This document shows, piece by piece, positions 54,201 to 63,876 of a DNA stretch of 64,000 nucleotides. Below the pieces are notes generated by a model. It was not told where the DNA came from, did not search any database, and saw nothing but the letters and a program-made list of their open reading frames with translations. Numbering within the stretch: position 1 is the first letter of the stretch; each line of letters starts with the position of its first letter. The DNA comes from an uncultured Verrucomicrobiota bacterium (lineage in GTDB: Bacteria; Verrucomicrobiota; Verrucomicrobiia; Chthoniobacterales; JACTMZ01), in assembly GCA_903953565.1 (NCBI GenBank), contig CAJBKE010000004.1, forward strand, positions 140,594 to 204,593, written 5' to 3'. The position numbers were made by a program, and so were the translations under genes.

Positions 54201-57200
54201 ACTTGAGTAGCACCACGCTCGTTGAGGTTGGTGCCCAGAGCGCGAGCTTCACGGTGGTCAACGACAACACCATCCGTTTCACCGTGCCGCCACAAGCCGT
54301 GACCGGACGCATCCGCGTGACGACTGCATTCGATGAATTTGCCCAGACATCCAGCCAGTTGGTCGTTCCCGAGAACAACGAAAGCCCTGTTATAACACTG
54401 GGCGTTCCCGGTTCTGTTAGCATCCCCACTGGCGCCGGACTCCGGATTGCTGCGAGCATCTCCGACGACGGCTTGCCCAATCCCCCCGCCACCCTCTCCC
54501 ATTCGTGGTCCGTGGCTACTGCTCCGGCAGGGGCTAGTGTGTTGTTCGATGATGCTTCACAACTATCAACCGGCGCGACATTCAGCGCGGCCGGCAACTA
54601 TTTGCTGCGACTGACCGTCTCCGACGGCGAGTTGCAAAGCACAGCGGATATTGCCGTGGCCTACGGCGGCTCAGCGACGGGATCGGCGCAGGATGTGGGT
54701 AGTGTCGCACTTGCCGGAAGCAGCACATCGACAGCAGGAACCTGGACCATCCAAGCGTCCGGCGCCGACATCTGGGATACGGCCGATGGATTTCATTTCC
54801 GTTACGCGGAATTGCGAGGAGACGGGTTTGTGCAGGTGCGCTTGCTCGGACAGACCTACACGGATCCATGGGCGAAGGCCGGCGTGATGATCCGCGACAA
54901 TCTCACTGCGGGCTCCCCCCACGCCATGCTTGTCGGCACGACCGGCAACGGGCTCGCTTTGCAGAATCGCTCGACGGCCAACGCGCTCAGCCAGCATCAA
55001 GCACTCGGCGCTTATTCCTACGGCGTCTGGTTGCGCTTGGTTCGGTCAGGCAGCACCATCACGGCGTATCGTTCCGAGAATGGCACGACGTGGACTGCTA
55101 TCGGCACAAGCCTTTCACCCGCGATGGCAGATCCCGTCTACGTGGGTCTGGCGGTGACGAGCCATAACAATGGTGCGCTGAGCACGGCAACTTTCGACAA
55201 CCTGCAAGGCAGTGGTTTTGGCATCACGGCGCCGACTGTTTCAGCCGGCTCCGACGCGACGACCGATTTCGGAAACACTGCAACGCTTTCCGGCAACGCG
55301 ACAGGCGCATCGTCAACCTTGTGGGAAAAAATTTCCGGTCCCGGCAATTTGAATTTCGGTTCGCCATCAGCCCTCTCGACAACCGTGGTCGCTTCCGCGG
55401 CGGGCGTCTACCGCGTGCGACTCAACGCCGGCAACGGAACCGTGACAACGTTCGACGACTTGGCGCTCAACTTCGTCGACAACAACAAGCTGCCCGCGAC
55501 CGTCTCACTGACCGGCCTCTCCGCGACTTACAACGGGGCCGCGCAACCGGTCAACGCGACGACCACGCCGGAGAATCTCGCAGTAACAGTGACTTACAAT
55601 GGTTCTCCGATACCCCCGACGGATGCGGGCTCCTATGCGGTTCTGGCCACAGTCAACGACGCCAACTACCAAGGCACCACCTCCGGAACTTTGGTCATCG
55701 CCAAAGCCGGGGCAAACATCGTGTTGACCGATTCTGCGATCTCCACTGTTTACGACACGCTGGCCAAAGCGGCCACTGCTACCACCACACCGCCCGGTCT
55801 AGCGGTAGCTATCACCTACAACGGATCGGTCACCGAACCGATTAACGCCGGCACCTACTCCGTGGTGGCCGCGATCACTAATCCCAACTACCAAGGCAGC
55901 ACAACCGGAAGCCTTGTTATCGCCAAAGCCCCAGCAAACGTGGTGATCGGCAATCTGGCGCAAACCTACGACGGGTCGGCCCGCAGCGCGTCCGTAACGA
56001 CGACACCGCCTGGTCTGGCCACCGTCGTCACCTACAACGATTCCGCCACGTCTCCCGTCAATGCGGGCACCTACCATGTCGCCGCGCAAATCAGCGATCC
56101 GAATTATGAAGGCTCGGCCACAGCCTCGCTCGCCGTGGGCAAAGCGGCGGCCACCGTGCTTCTCGGCAATCTCGAGGCGACTTTCGATGGTTCGCCCAAG
56201 CAAGCGACTGCCTCGACCGTTCCCCCCGGCCTCGGCACAACGGTCACCTACAACGGATCGCCTTTAGCTCCCTCCGCCTTGGGGAGCTACCCGGTCCTCG
56301 CCACCATCACAGACGCAAACTATCAAGGCTCCGCGACCGGCTCACTGGTTATCTCCCTTGATGCACCCGCCGCCCGCGGCACGGCCTTGGTCGATTTCGG
56401 CCCGACACCCACAACGAATGCCCCGACGGGCATTTATTGGAACAACTTCACCAACGCCGATGCCGGATACGCGCTGGCCAATCTCGTCGCAACAAACAAT
56501 TCATCGACCGGCTTCGGCGTTTCCATGACGACGGTGAATTCAATCAACACGGGCTGGATCAGTGCAGGCGACTGGGTGTCCAACAACGCAACCGGCTTGG
56601 GATTGCTCAATTCGCAAACCGCAGCAACCGACGGCTTCTTCGTCAACCAGCAACAAGGAAAGCGCGGCGTGAAAATCACCGGTCTGGACACAAACAGGAC
56701 GTACAACCTCGGCCTATTCGGCACGCGCAACGCCTCCGAAACACGCTCCACCACCTACACGGTGCGCGGCGCCTCCACCAACACCGGCGTTTTGACCAAC
56801 TCCGGAACGGGTATTGGCGTCGGAGGCGCAAACTTCAACAACAACAAAGTTCTCTCCTTTTCCAATGTGACGCCGGATGCCACGGGCGCCATCGTCGTGG
56901 AGTATCAGCGACTGCAGGGCTCCTTCGGATATCTCAATGCGCTGTCCATCCAGGAAAATGGTCCCGTGATCACGGCCACCGGTTCCATAAGTGCTCTCTC
57001 CACGACTTATGGCACGCCCTCCTCACCGGGCTCGTTCACTGTTTCCGCAACCAGTTTGCTCGAAGGCATCACAGTCTCCGCTCCATCCGGCTATGAGGTG
57101 TCCACGAACAGCGCATCAGGCTATGCTGCCTCGATTACCCTTGGGTCTGCCGGAACAGTGGCATCGCAAAGTATCTTCGTCCGCCTCAGGGCAAGTGCCC

Positions 57201-58123
57201 CGGCAGGCACACATGCCGGAGCGGTTACGGTTTTCAGTCGCGGAGCATCGACGCGCATCATCCCGGTCGCGACCGGAACTGTCTCACCTGCCGCTCTCGG
57301 GACAGTTACTTTCACGCCGCCAGCGAGCCTTTCATCCGACGGCTCGGCGAAAGACTTCACTGCTGCCGCAGCTGGCGTTTCGTCATTCAGTTTTCTTTAT
57401 ATCGGACGTGCCGGAACGGCTTATGGTCCCTCGACATCTGCGCCAACATTGCCCGGATTTTATACGGTGACGGCGACGCCCGACGAAAACTTCACCGGAG
57501 CCGCGGAGGAAAACTTTTTCATTACCGGACCGCTGGCTGAGAGCGATGAAGTTTCCGTGACGCTGACGGTGCCCGCCGAAGGCGCACCGATTCCGGTGGT
57601 GTCGCTGCTGCTCAACGACCGCCGGATTGATAATAGTGGTTCCGTCGTCAGCAGCGGTCTTTCCATCACTTCGCTCGGTCTGGCCAGCGGAGGAACCCAG
57701 CCCGTTCTCATGGGCGGTAATGTGCTTTTTACTCCTTCATCGACCTCTGCTGGTGTGGAAACCTTCACTTACACGGTCGCTGACGAAGCAGGCTCGGAGT
57801 CGAGCGCCACCGTGACCGTCACAATGACGGCCCCCGCGCTGCCGCCACCGCAAGTGCAACTCCATTTGGTAGGTAATGCTCTGTACCAAGCCGCCACGGA
57901 CACCACACGCATCGTACACCGCTTTTCCGGACCGCCGAACCAAAGTCTTGTCTTTGAATACACCGAGCAGCCGGGGTCGGCCTTCCGGGGTGCAGCGCAG
58001 GGAGGCTACGCGGCCAGCGTCCAGTCCGACGCGAACGGCATCTTTGAACTCTCCATCACCGAAGCCGGCAACAAAGCGGCACTGTGGAATTCGAAAATGT
58101 TTTTCCGCGTTCGGAGACCATGA
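51269..58123 (+). CDS. Giant secreted multidomain protein with GH87-like (alpha-1,3-glucanase/mycodextranase) beta-helix, IPT/Ig-like and MBG-type repeat domains
   Basis: VASDFGATGNGTTNDTAALKSAVAAAASQGKKLYLPRGTYRLEEEI...HALKGSWGTGSLIENVWAEHFETGAWIADFS...FADGVNYASGTRNSVVENTHVRGCGDDGLASYAS...GGIGIFGGEGHKIHHNII. Confidence 0.7.
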   Translation: MPNRCFNLRRLLLLLSLGLLLSARAEARTFLVDLNSSKGFRGADPVSPDANSNHWNSFPHPATGSSQLNGLIASDGTGSTVDFGSSTPFGSDSYNGPAGATGEPITQAMVDATDIDAAALRELGGSKAAAFDYIATVSHTNVPTGQSSPVNDARFAIQGLDPQLTYTLKLFGSRKYAPESTTIYEAYSDPAYEYLSASSTLEVQDAASPGNHNRSNVATLPGIRPSANGAIYLRVRAEGGEQGFLNSMQIIEGTRPVDSRGILYVRLENPATGREIVSDSDLGPIARLDPPATNLRGHWYLMTRTDNTLVWIVNRVTGEALRAANDSGAVSTAAWNPDDPRQTWRITTASGVSRLRIEGTQATLTVGADGAPPTVAPDAPGSADQNWILPELPRGGLFPWTAYDEDNIGTLTAPAEVIRSAYSDGPSPVAAEAQKRGVILLNSFGTGVVWNTIAPADAMTLRYSVADGDTGTLTLNVRRAGQIVESKKIPVTSAQAWVYFDSQGNELQSPGTGRTPAKRFNEARIKLVSAIAIGDTIELRRDNGDAMVWVDVLEAEVSDFVPLPDAASYLVASDFGATGNGTTNDTAALKSAVAAAASQGKKLYLPRGTYRLEEEIILPAGFVLQGAGMWKTELVFSRTAASAYGGQALGGIKGSGSNTVVRDLYMKSAQSARSLGYHALKGSWGTGSLIENVWAEHFETGAWIADFSNDGNIYTDGLVIRNSRLRNAFADGVNYASGTRNSVVENTHVRGCGDDGLASYASGRTLNKPTTRNIQFRYNTIECVYRAGGIGIFGGEGHKIHHNIIRDQVAGPGLRLNTIFVYLSGTLEGYPFGSQLIQFYNNTLQRTGALTVFNEQAGAIELQTWYTDVENIRFTDIDIDTTRYEGIRYSRVGQVTSAGFQNIIFTRTGFASVPFGTLVTSSASGESSFDTQTSSAGINNQAGANFTVNGEPPPPPTITSFNPAAAGRGSEVTITGTYLSSTTLVEVGAQSASFTVVNDNTIRFTVPPQAVTGRIRVTTAFDEFAQTSSQLVVPENNESPVITLGVPGSVSIPTGAGLRIAASISDDGLPNPPATLSHSWSVATAPAGASVLFDDASQLSTGATFSAAGNYLLRLTVSDGELQSTADIAVAYGGSATGSAQDVGSVALAGSSTSTAGTWTIQASGADIWDTADGFHFRYAELRGDGFVQVRLLGQTYTDPWAKAGVMIRDNLTAGSPHAMLVGTTGNGLALQNRSTANALSQHQALGAYSYGVWLRLVRSGSTITAYRSENGTTWTAIGTSLSPAMADPVYVGLAVTSHNNGALSTATFDNLQGSGFGITAPTVSAGSDATTDFGNTATLSGNATGASSTLWEKISGPGNLNFGSPSALSTTVVASAAGVYRVRLNAGNGTVTTFDDLALNFVDNNKLPATVSLTGLSATYNGAAQPVNATTTPENLAVTVTYNGSPIPPTDAGSYAVLATVNDANYQGTTSGTLVIAKAGANIVLTDSAISTVYDTLAKAATATTTPPGLAVAITYNGSVTEPINAGTYSVVAAITNPNYQGSTTGSLVIAKAPANVVIGNLAQTYDGSARSASVTTTPPGLATVVTYNDSATSPVNAGTYHVAAQISDPNYEGSATASLAVGKAAATVLLGNLEATFDGSPKQATASTVPPGLGTTVTYNGSPLAPSALGSYPVLATITDANYQGSATGSLVISLDAPAARGTALVDFGPTPTTNAPTGIYWNNFTNADAGYALANLVATNNSSTGFGVSMTTVNSINTGWISAGDWVSNNATGLGLLNSQTAATDGFFVNQQQGKRGVKITGLDTNRTYNLGLFGTRNASETRSTTYTVRGASTNTGVLTNSGTGIGVGGANFNNNKVLSFSNVTPDATGAIVVEYQRLQGSFGYLNALSIQENGPVITATGSISALSTTYGTPSSPGSFTVSATSLLEGITVSAPSGYEVSTNSASGYAASITLGSAGTVASQSIFVRLRASAPAGTHAGAVTVFSRGASTRIIPVATGTVSPAALGTVTFTPPASLSSDGSAKDFTAAAAGVSSFSFLYIGRAGTAYGPSTSAPTLPGFYTVTATPDENFTGAAEENFFITGPLAESDEVSVTLTVPAEGAPIPVVSLLLNDRRIDNSGSVVSSGLSITSLGLASGGTQPVLMGGNVLFTPSSTSAGVETFTYTVADEAGSESSATVTVTMTAPALPPPQVQLHLVGNALYQAATDTTRIVHRFSGPPNQSLVFEYTEQPGSAFRGAAQGGYAASVQSDANGIFELSITEAGNKAALWNSKMFFRVRRP
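55490..56361 (+). repeat. Four tandem MBG-like protein repeats (~72 aa each) within the GH87-like protein
   Basis: Repeating TYNG(S)..A..TTTPPGLAV.VTYNGS...P.NAGTY.V.A.I.D.NYQGS.TGSLVIAKA four times. Confidence 0.85.
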
Positions 58124-60612
58124 CTCTTACCGTCATCTTTCGTTTAGTCGCCCGATCCCTAGCATGTTCAGCTGCTCTTGCCTGCGGGACCTTCAAACTG
58201 CAAGCGGCCGCTCCTGAACTGAGCATGGTGTCGCCTCCGCCCGCCCTGCGCTTTGCCATAGACCCCGCCGACTCGGCTGCCACCGTCTTTGAGACGACGA
58301 CGGATTTGCAGCAAAGCTGGAGTCCGCTTGAAGCTTTCATCACCCGCCCCACGGTTCTTCCCGCAGACAGCTCGTCACCGAGACGTTTCTTTCGCACGCG
58401 AGCGCTGAGTCCAAGCGGAGCACTCCTGCGCGTGCCGACCGGAGCCGGAGGCGTAGTTCTCTCGTTGCCCGCAGGACAACATGGGCCAAGCCAGAATCCC
58501 TACGCACCTCAACGTATTCCCGCCATTCCCAAGGTGGTGGCAGGAAACGAGGAACCGGTGCCGACATGCTCATGGTGGTCGAGCGCGGTGTGGGACTTCG
58601 GGAACACGGGCACCTCGGGGCTGCCCCTCTTCGCATGGCCCCTCGCCTATGTGCCGGTGGCCAAAGGTATGGACTTCGGTTTGCCGACGGTGAAAGCCAT
58701 CTCCACTTACGAATACCATTGGGAATTCGTCTATGGAGCCGCGGGCGAAAGGCCGGTCAATGTGGGTCTTGCCGACATGACCTCGCCACAATTCGCGGTG
58801 GAAAGCTGGGGAGATTGGACGGTAAAGCTGCGTTGGGCCCAGGACAGCAAAACGATGAGCGCCACGATCGGCATGGGCCTACCCATGGCATGGTTCGCTT
58901 CGTCGGGAGCCGACCTCGAAATCACTCCCGCGACCGGATCCGGCCTTGTTGTCTGGCGGAACACGGGAAACGAACTCGGGTTGCGCGTCTTTGGGACAAA
59001 CTACCTTTTCTTTGCGCCGGAGGGAGCCACTTGGAACAGTCAATCACCATTCCGCGCGACCATTGCCAATTCACTCATCGCCGCCGTTCTGCCAGACACC
59101 ACCAACGCCACCCTCGAACGCTTTCGCGGTTGCGGGGCACCGACGAATTCGCGCGTCTCATGGTCCTACAACGAAAGCACGGCCACATTGCTCGCAACCT
59201 ACTCCTTATCCGTTCTGGCCGGTGAGAAGGCGCCGCCCATGGCTCTGTTCCCGCATCAATGGCTGCACACCGCAGCGACGGTGACGGACGCCTATGATTC
59301 GCCGCGCGGCCGAATGAAGTTGGTCGACGGCGGAAGCTTCACGACCGCGATGACGTTCCCCGGGATTATCCCCCACCTGCCTGCACCGGCGGCAGACGCA
59401 TCATTCAATCCGGCGGTGCTGCAAGGCAATCTCGATGATGTCGCACACGAAGGCATTCCGAGCGGAGCCGATACCTACTGGGCGGGCAAGGCGATGGGCA
59501 AACTCGCCTGCCTCGTACCAATCGCTCGCCAGTTCGATCGCCACTCGCTGGCCAACACGTGGCTCGACCGGCTCAAGTCCTCGCTGCAGGACTGGCTCGA
59601 CGGGCAAGAGCCGAATCTTTTCCGCTATGACAAAACATGGTCTGCGCTCTACGGATTTCCCGCAGGTTACGAGACAAACGGCTATCTCCAAGACCACCAT
59701 TTCCACTGGGCTTATTTTCTGCAGGCCGGAGCGCTGATTGCGCGGGAAGATCCGGCTTGGGCCGCACAATACGGACCGGCTCTCGAGTTGCTCATCCGCG
59801 ACACGGCGAATTGGCGCCGCGAGGATAAAACCTTCCCCTTCCTGAATTCTTTCGAACCTTACGCGGGTCACGCTTGGTCGAACGGACCCGCGGGCTTCCA
59901 CGCGGGCAACAACCAGGAATCCAGTTCGGAGTCGCTCAATTTCGCCGCTGGAGTCTACCAGTGGGGCCTGGCCACGGGGAACAAGGCCATCCGCGACCTC
60001 GGGATCTATCTGTATACCACCGAAGTCGAAGCCGTGCGCCGCTATTGGTTCAACGAGGGCCGTTATGCTTTCCCCTCCGGTTTCAACTGGCCGATGGTCG
60101 GAATTCTTTGGGGCAACGGCGGCGCCTACGCCACGTGGTTCGGCGGACACCCCGACAACACCCAATTCATCCACGGCATCAACTTCTTGCCGCTCACGCC
60201 GGCCTCGCTCTACCTCGGGTTCAACCCTTCTCATCTTTTGTCGAACCTCGCGCCATTCGATGCCTCGCCGCCCGCGTCGTGGTTCGACATCATCACCATG
60301 GCACGGGCCACAGCGGATCCCGATGATGCCGCGGCGCGGTTGGCCGCCAACACATCTTATGCCCCGGAAGGCGGCGAGACCCGCGCCCACACTTACCATT
60401 GGATCCACGCCTTGCGGCAATACGGAACACCGGCCGGCACCGACGTTACCGCCAATCGAGCATCCGTCACTGTGCTGCAAAACGCCGGAAGGAAAACCCG
60501 CATCTTTTGGAATCCAACGGACAGCACGGCCACAGCCGCGTTCTCCGACGGCACATCAGTCACCGCATCGCCGAAAGCACTTTCGGTGCTGACGGATTCA
60601 GCGGGAAACTAG
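58120..60612 (+). CDS. GH81 endo-beta-1,3-glucanase
   Basis: GYLQDHHFHWAYFLQAGALIAREDPAW, FPFLNSFEPYAGHAWSNGPAGFHAGNNQESSSESLNFA; ATGA overlap with the upstream stop. Confidence 0.9.
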   Translation: MTLTVIFRLVARSLACSAALACGTFKLQAAAPELSMVSPPPALRFAIDPADSAATVFETTTDLQQSWSPLEAFITRPTVLPADSSSPRRFFRTRALSPSGALLRVPTGAGGVVLSLPAGQHGPSQNPYAPQRIPAIPKVVAGNEEPVPTCSWWSSAVWDFGNTGTSGLPLFAWPLAYVPVAKGMDFGLPTVKAISTYEYHWEFVYGAAGERPVNVGLADMTSPQFAVESWGDWTVKLRWAQDSKTMSATIGMGLPMAWFASSGADLEITPATGSGLVVWRNTGNELGLRVFGTNYLFFAPEGATWNSQSPFRATIANSLIAAVLPDTTNATLERFRGCGAPTNSRVSWSYNESTATLLATYSLSVLAGEKAPPMALFPHQWLHTAATVTDAYDSPRGRMKLVDGGSFTTAMTFPGIIPHLPAPAADASFNPAVLQGNLDDVAHEGIPSGADTYWAGKAMGKLACLVPIARQFDRHSLANTWLDRLKSSLQDWLDGQEPNLFRYDKTWSALYGFPAGYETNGYLQDHHFHWAYFLQAGALIAREDPAWAAQYGPALELLIRDTANWRREDKTFPFLNSFEPYAGHAWSNGPAGFHAGNNQESSSESLNFAAGVYQWGLATGNKAIRDLGIYLYTTEVEAVRRYWFNEGRYAFPSGFNWPMVGILWGNGGAYATWFGGHPDNTQFIHGINFLPLTPASLYLGFNPSHLLSNLAPFDASPPASWFDIITMARATADPDDAAARLAANTSYAPEGGETRAHTYHWIHALRQYGTPAGTDVTANRASVTVLQNAGRKTRIFWNPTDSTATAAFSDGTSVTASPKALSVLTDSAGN

Positions 60613-60619
60613 AGCGCAA

Positions 60620-60633
60620 GCTTTAGGTAAAGT
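60620..60633. promoter_or_regulatory. Candidate regulator site GCTTTAGGTAAAGT
   Basis: Same 12-bp palindromic core as 51123-51134; upstream of the esterase-GH65-pgmB unit. Confidence 0.5.
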
Positions 60634-60662
60634 ATCCGGTCCTTTGTCGGACGGCGCGGGCT

Positions 60663-61529
60663 GTGGCTTCTTGCGACCGGATGCAAATTCCCCGCCAGTT
60701 TGCCCTCTTCGCCTTCGCCGCATTGTGCGCCGCGCGGGCTGATGATGCGCCTTCCGTGCCCCACCGCATCGAGGAAAACATTCCCTACCGTTTGCTGGAG
60801 GGGGCGGACGAAGCGACCAAAGAACGCTGTGCGCTCGATGTCCACTATCCTGAAGGCGGCAAAGATTTGCCGGTCATCATCTGGTTCCACGGCGGCGGCC
60901 TGACCGAGGGTAAACGATTTCTTCCCGAGGAGCTAAAGAACCAGGGCGTCGTCGTGGTCGCGCCGGGTTATCGCCTCAGCCCCGGCGTGAAGTCGCCTAC
61001 TTACGTTGAGGATGCGGCCACGGCGGTTGCCTGGGTTTTCGCCAACATCGCGAAATACGGCGGCTCTCCGGACAAAATTTATCTCAGCGGCGCCTCGGCC
61101 GGCGGCTACCTCGCCGCGATGGTCGGATTGGACAAGAAATACCTCGCGGCGCACGGGATCGATGCGGACAAGCTGGCGGGACTGGTTCCCCTCACCGGAC
61201 AGATGGTGACCCATTTCACCGTCCGCCAGGAACGCGGCGGCTCGAACCTGCAACCGGTCGTCGATGAGATGGCCCCGCTCTATCACGTGCGGAAAGACGC
61301 TCCGCCGGTCCTCGTCATCACCGGCGACCGCGAACTCGAGCTCCTGGGCCGCTACGAGGAGAACGCCTATTTCGTCCGTATGATGAAAGTCGTCGGGCAC
61401 CCGGACATCACCCTTTACGAGTTGCAGGGGCACAACCACGGCGAGACCACGCCCACCGGCAACCGCCTCCTCCTGCGTCACGTCAAAACCAAGAGCGGCA
61501 TACTACCGCAGGAAAAATCACCATCATGA
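60663..61529 (+). CDS. Secreted alpha/beta-hydrolase esterase/lipase
   Basis: VIIWFHGGGLTEGKR, VVVAPGYRLSPG, YLSGASAGGYLAAMVG. Confidence 0.87.
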   Translation: MASCDRMQIPRQFALFAFAALCAARADDAPSVPHRIEENIPYRLLEGADEATKERCALDVHYPEGGKDLPVIIWFHGGGLTEGKRFLPEELKNQGVVVVAPGYRLSPGVKSPTYVEDAATAVAWVFANIAKYGGSPDKIYLSGASAGGYLAAMVGLDKKYLAAHGIDADKLAGLVPLTGQMVTHFTVRQERGGSNLQPVVDEMAPLYHVRKDAPPVLVITGDRELELLGRYEENAYFVRMMKVVGHPDITLYELQGHNHGETTPTGNRLLLRHVKTKSGILPQEKSPS

Positions 61530-63856
61530 AAAAGCCAACAACAGAACAAACATGGTATGCCGCGGGCGATCCTTGGATCCTGACCCAGACCGAATGGACG
61601 CCGGACGACAACATTTACCGCGAAACCATCTTCACCCAGTCCAACGGCTACATGGGGATCCGCGGTTACGAGGAGGAAAAGAACACCGGACTCGAGAGCC
61701 ATCGCGAAGGCTATCTCGGAGGCGTTTTCGCCCACGTCGATGCGGCCGCGGCCAAACAGGTGAAAGTTGTTCCCGAATGGCCCCTTCTCACCATGATTTC
61801 GCTGCCGGAAATTTTCGGCTGCGCCATCGAGCTCGACGGCGAGACGTTCTCCATGTCCTCGGGCAAGATCCACAGCTTTACCCGCATGCTCGACATGCGC
61901 AACGGTCTGCTCACGCGACTGATCGAATGGGAAAGTCCGCGCGGACGCCGCACGCGACTCCTCTTCCGTCGCTTCCTCTCCGCCGCTGTCCCGCACCTCG
62001 CCATGCATCAGATCACGCTGGAGGCGCGGGATTGGAGCGGTCCGGCCACATTGCGCTACGACCTCGACGGAGACACGCCGGCCTACTTCCGTTGCGGCGA
62101 ACGAACCCTTCCCCATCTACCCCAGGCAGTGCTGGAGAATCCACGCATGACGGCCGGAAAATCCGGAGCCGGCTTGCTGACCGTCAGCACCCGCGGAACC
62201 GGTCACACTGTCTCGATCGCGGCGGAAACCGTCGGTGGACTCTGCACACTTGCCAAACCGAGCCCGGCCATACTGCGCCAGACCGTGGCGTTGGAACTCG
62301 CGGCGAAAGCCCCTACCGCGGTGACGCGCGCGGCTGCCGTGGTCAGTTCCCGGGACAGCGTCGACGCCGCCAAGGTTCCGAAGGTCGCCGCGGACATAGC
62401 TGCCGAAGCGATTCAATCCGGCTTCGATGTCGTCTTGGCCGAATCGACATCCGTTTGGGAACACCTGTGGTCCGTTTCCGATGTGGAAATCGACGGCCCG
62501 GCGCGCGATCAGGCCTACATCCGCTATGCGACCTTCAGTATGTTGCAGATGGCGCCGTTCCACACGGAAAACATGAGCATTCCCGCGCGGGCCTATGCGT
62601 ACAATCGATACCACGGCCTCTACTACTGGGATAGCGAGACATTCCTCCTTCCCCAATACCTTCACACGCATCCCGAAGTCGCGGAGCACCTCTTGGCCTT
62701 CCGCCACCGCACGCTGGAGGGAGCGCGACGCAACGCCAGGCACCTCGGCGGATCGGGTGCCGCATTCCCGTGGATGACCGATTCCGACGAAGGTTTCGAA
62801 CAAGGGCCTTGGGGCATCGGGGAATACCTCTGGCACCAAAACGCGGACATCGCCTACGCGATCGACCAATTCGTGCGCACCACAGGTAACACGCAATTCA
62901 TGCTCGAGCAGGGACTCGAAATGATCGTGGAGAGCGCGCGGTTCTGGATGTCGCGCTTCGACGAGGACAGCAAAGGTGTTTTCCATCTGCATGACACCGT
63001 CGGGCCCGATGAACTCGACAAGCATGGAAAAGACAACGGCTACGCCAGCCTCCTGGCGCGCCGCCATCTGCGCCTTGCCGGAACCTGGGTGAAAAAGATC
63101 GCCGCGCTCTATCCGGCCGAAGGCGCCCGGCTCGTCCAAAAACTCGAGATCACGGCGAGCGAAGTTGCCGCGTGGTTGAACGCCGCGGAAAAACTGGCCG
63201 TGCCCAACGTTCCCGGCCACGACTTCCCGCTGCAGGACGAATTCCTGCTGGCCAAGAAGCCCTTGAGCTTCGAAGGCCTCACCGCCGACGAGGCTTATGC
63301 CATGCGCCATACCCACCGCGTGGTCAAGCAGGCCGACATCATCCTCGCGATGTATCTCCTGCAGGACGAATTCACCGACGAGCAGCTGGCAGGAGCCTAC
63401 GACTTCTACGAGCCGATGTGCCTGCACTTCTCGTCGCTCAGTTACAACACGCACTCCATCCTCGCCAACAAGATCGGACGTCCGGACCAGGCCTACGATT
63501 ATTTCCTCAAGGCCGCCGGACTCGATCTCGACAACCTGCGCGGGGCGACCAAAGACGGACTCCACGCGGCCGCTCTGGGCGGGACTTGGCAGACCATCGT
63601 CTACGGATTCCTCGGCATGCGTCTGCTCGATGACGCCATTTCCTTCCAACCGCGCCTGCCCGAGGCCTGGAAGTCGATCAGTCTGCGCATCGTCTTCCAT
63701 GGCTACGTGCTGAACCTCGATTTCAACCGCGACTCGCAGCGCATCACGGTCGAAGGCGGCGAAGGCACGGGCCCCGCCCACGTCATTCTCAACGGCGAAT
63801 CCCATCTTCTCGTTGACGGTCTCAAGGTTCAGTCCGTGCCGGCAACGGTTGCCTGA
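61526..63856 (+). CDS. GH65-family disaccharide phosphorylase
   Basis: [89 protein letters not shown]. Confidence 0.9.
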   Translation: MKKPTTEQTWYAAGDPWILTQTEWTPDDNIYRETIFTQSNGYMGIRGYEEEKNTGLESHREGYLGGVFAHVDAAAAKQVKVVPEWPLLTMISLPEIFGCAIELDGETFSMSSGKIHSFTRMLDMRNGLLTRLIEWESPRGRRTRLLFRRFLSAAVPHLAMHQITLEARDWSGPATLRYDLDGDTPAYFRCGERTLPHLPQAVLENPRMTAGKSGAGLLTVSTRGTGHTVSIAAETVGGLCTLAKPSPAILRQTVALELAAKAPTAVTRAAAVVSSRDSVDAAKVPKVAADIAAEAIQSGFDVVLAESTSVWEHLWSVSDVEIDGPARDQAYIRYATFSMLQMAPFHTENMSIPARAYAYNRYHGLYYWDSETFLLPQYLHTHPEVAEHLLAFRHRTLEGARRNARHLGGSGAAFPWMTDSDEGFEQGPWGIGEYLWHQNADIAYAIDQFVRTTGNTQFMLEQGLEMIVESARFWMSRFDEDSKGVFHLHDTVGPDELDKHGKDNGYASLLARRHLRLAGTWVKKIAALYPAEGARLVQKLEITASEVAAWLNAAEKLAVPNVPGHDFPLQDEFLLAKKPLSFEGLTADEAYAMRHTHRVVKQADIILAMYLLQDEFTDEQLAGAYDFYEPMCLHFSSLSYNTHSILANKIGRPDQAYDYFLKAAGLDLDNLRGATKDGLHAAALGGTWQTIVYGFLGMRLLDDAISFQPRLPEAWKSISLRIVFHGYVLNLDFNRDSQRITVEGGEGTGPAHVILNGESHLLVDGLKVQSVPATVA

Positions 63857-63876
63857 AGCGCATCACACCTGATTTT

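Noticed and set aside
59401-60480. 359-aa minus-strand ORF
   Set aside because: Antisense to GH81.
62117-63805. 562-aa minus-strand ORF
   Set aside because: Antisense to the clear GH65 gene.
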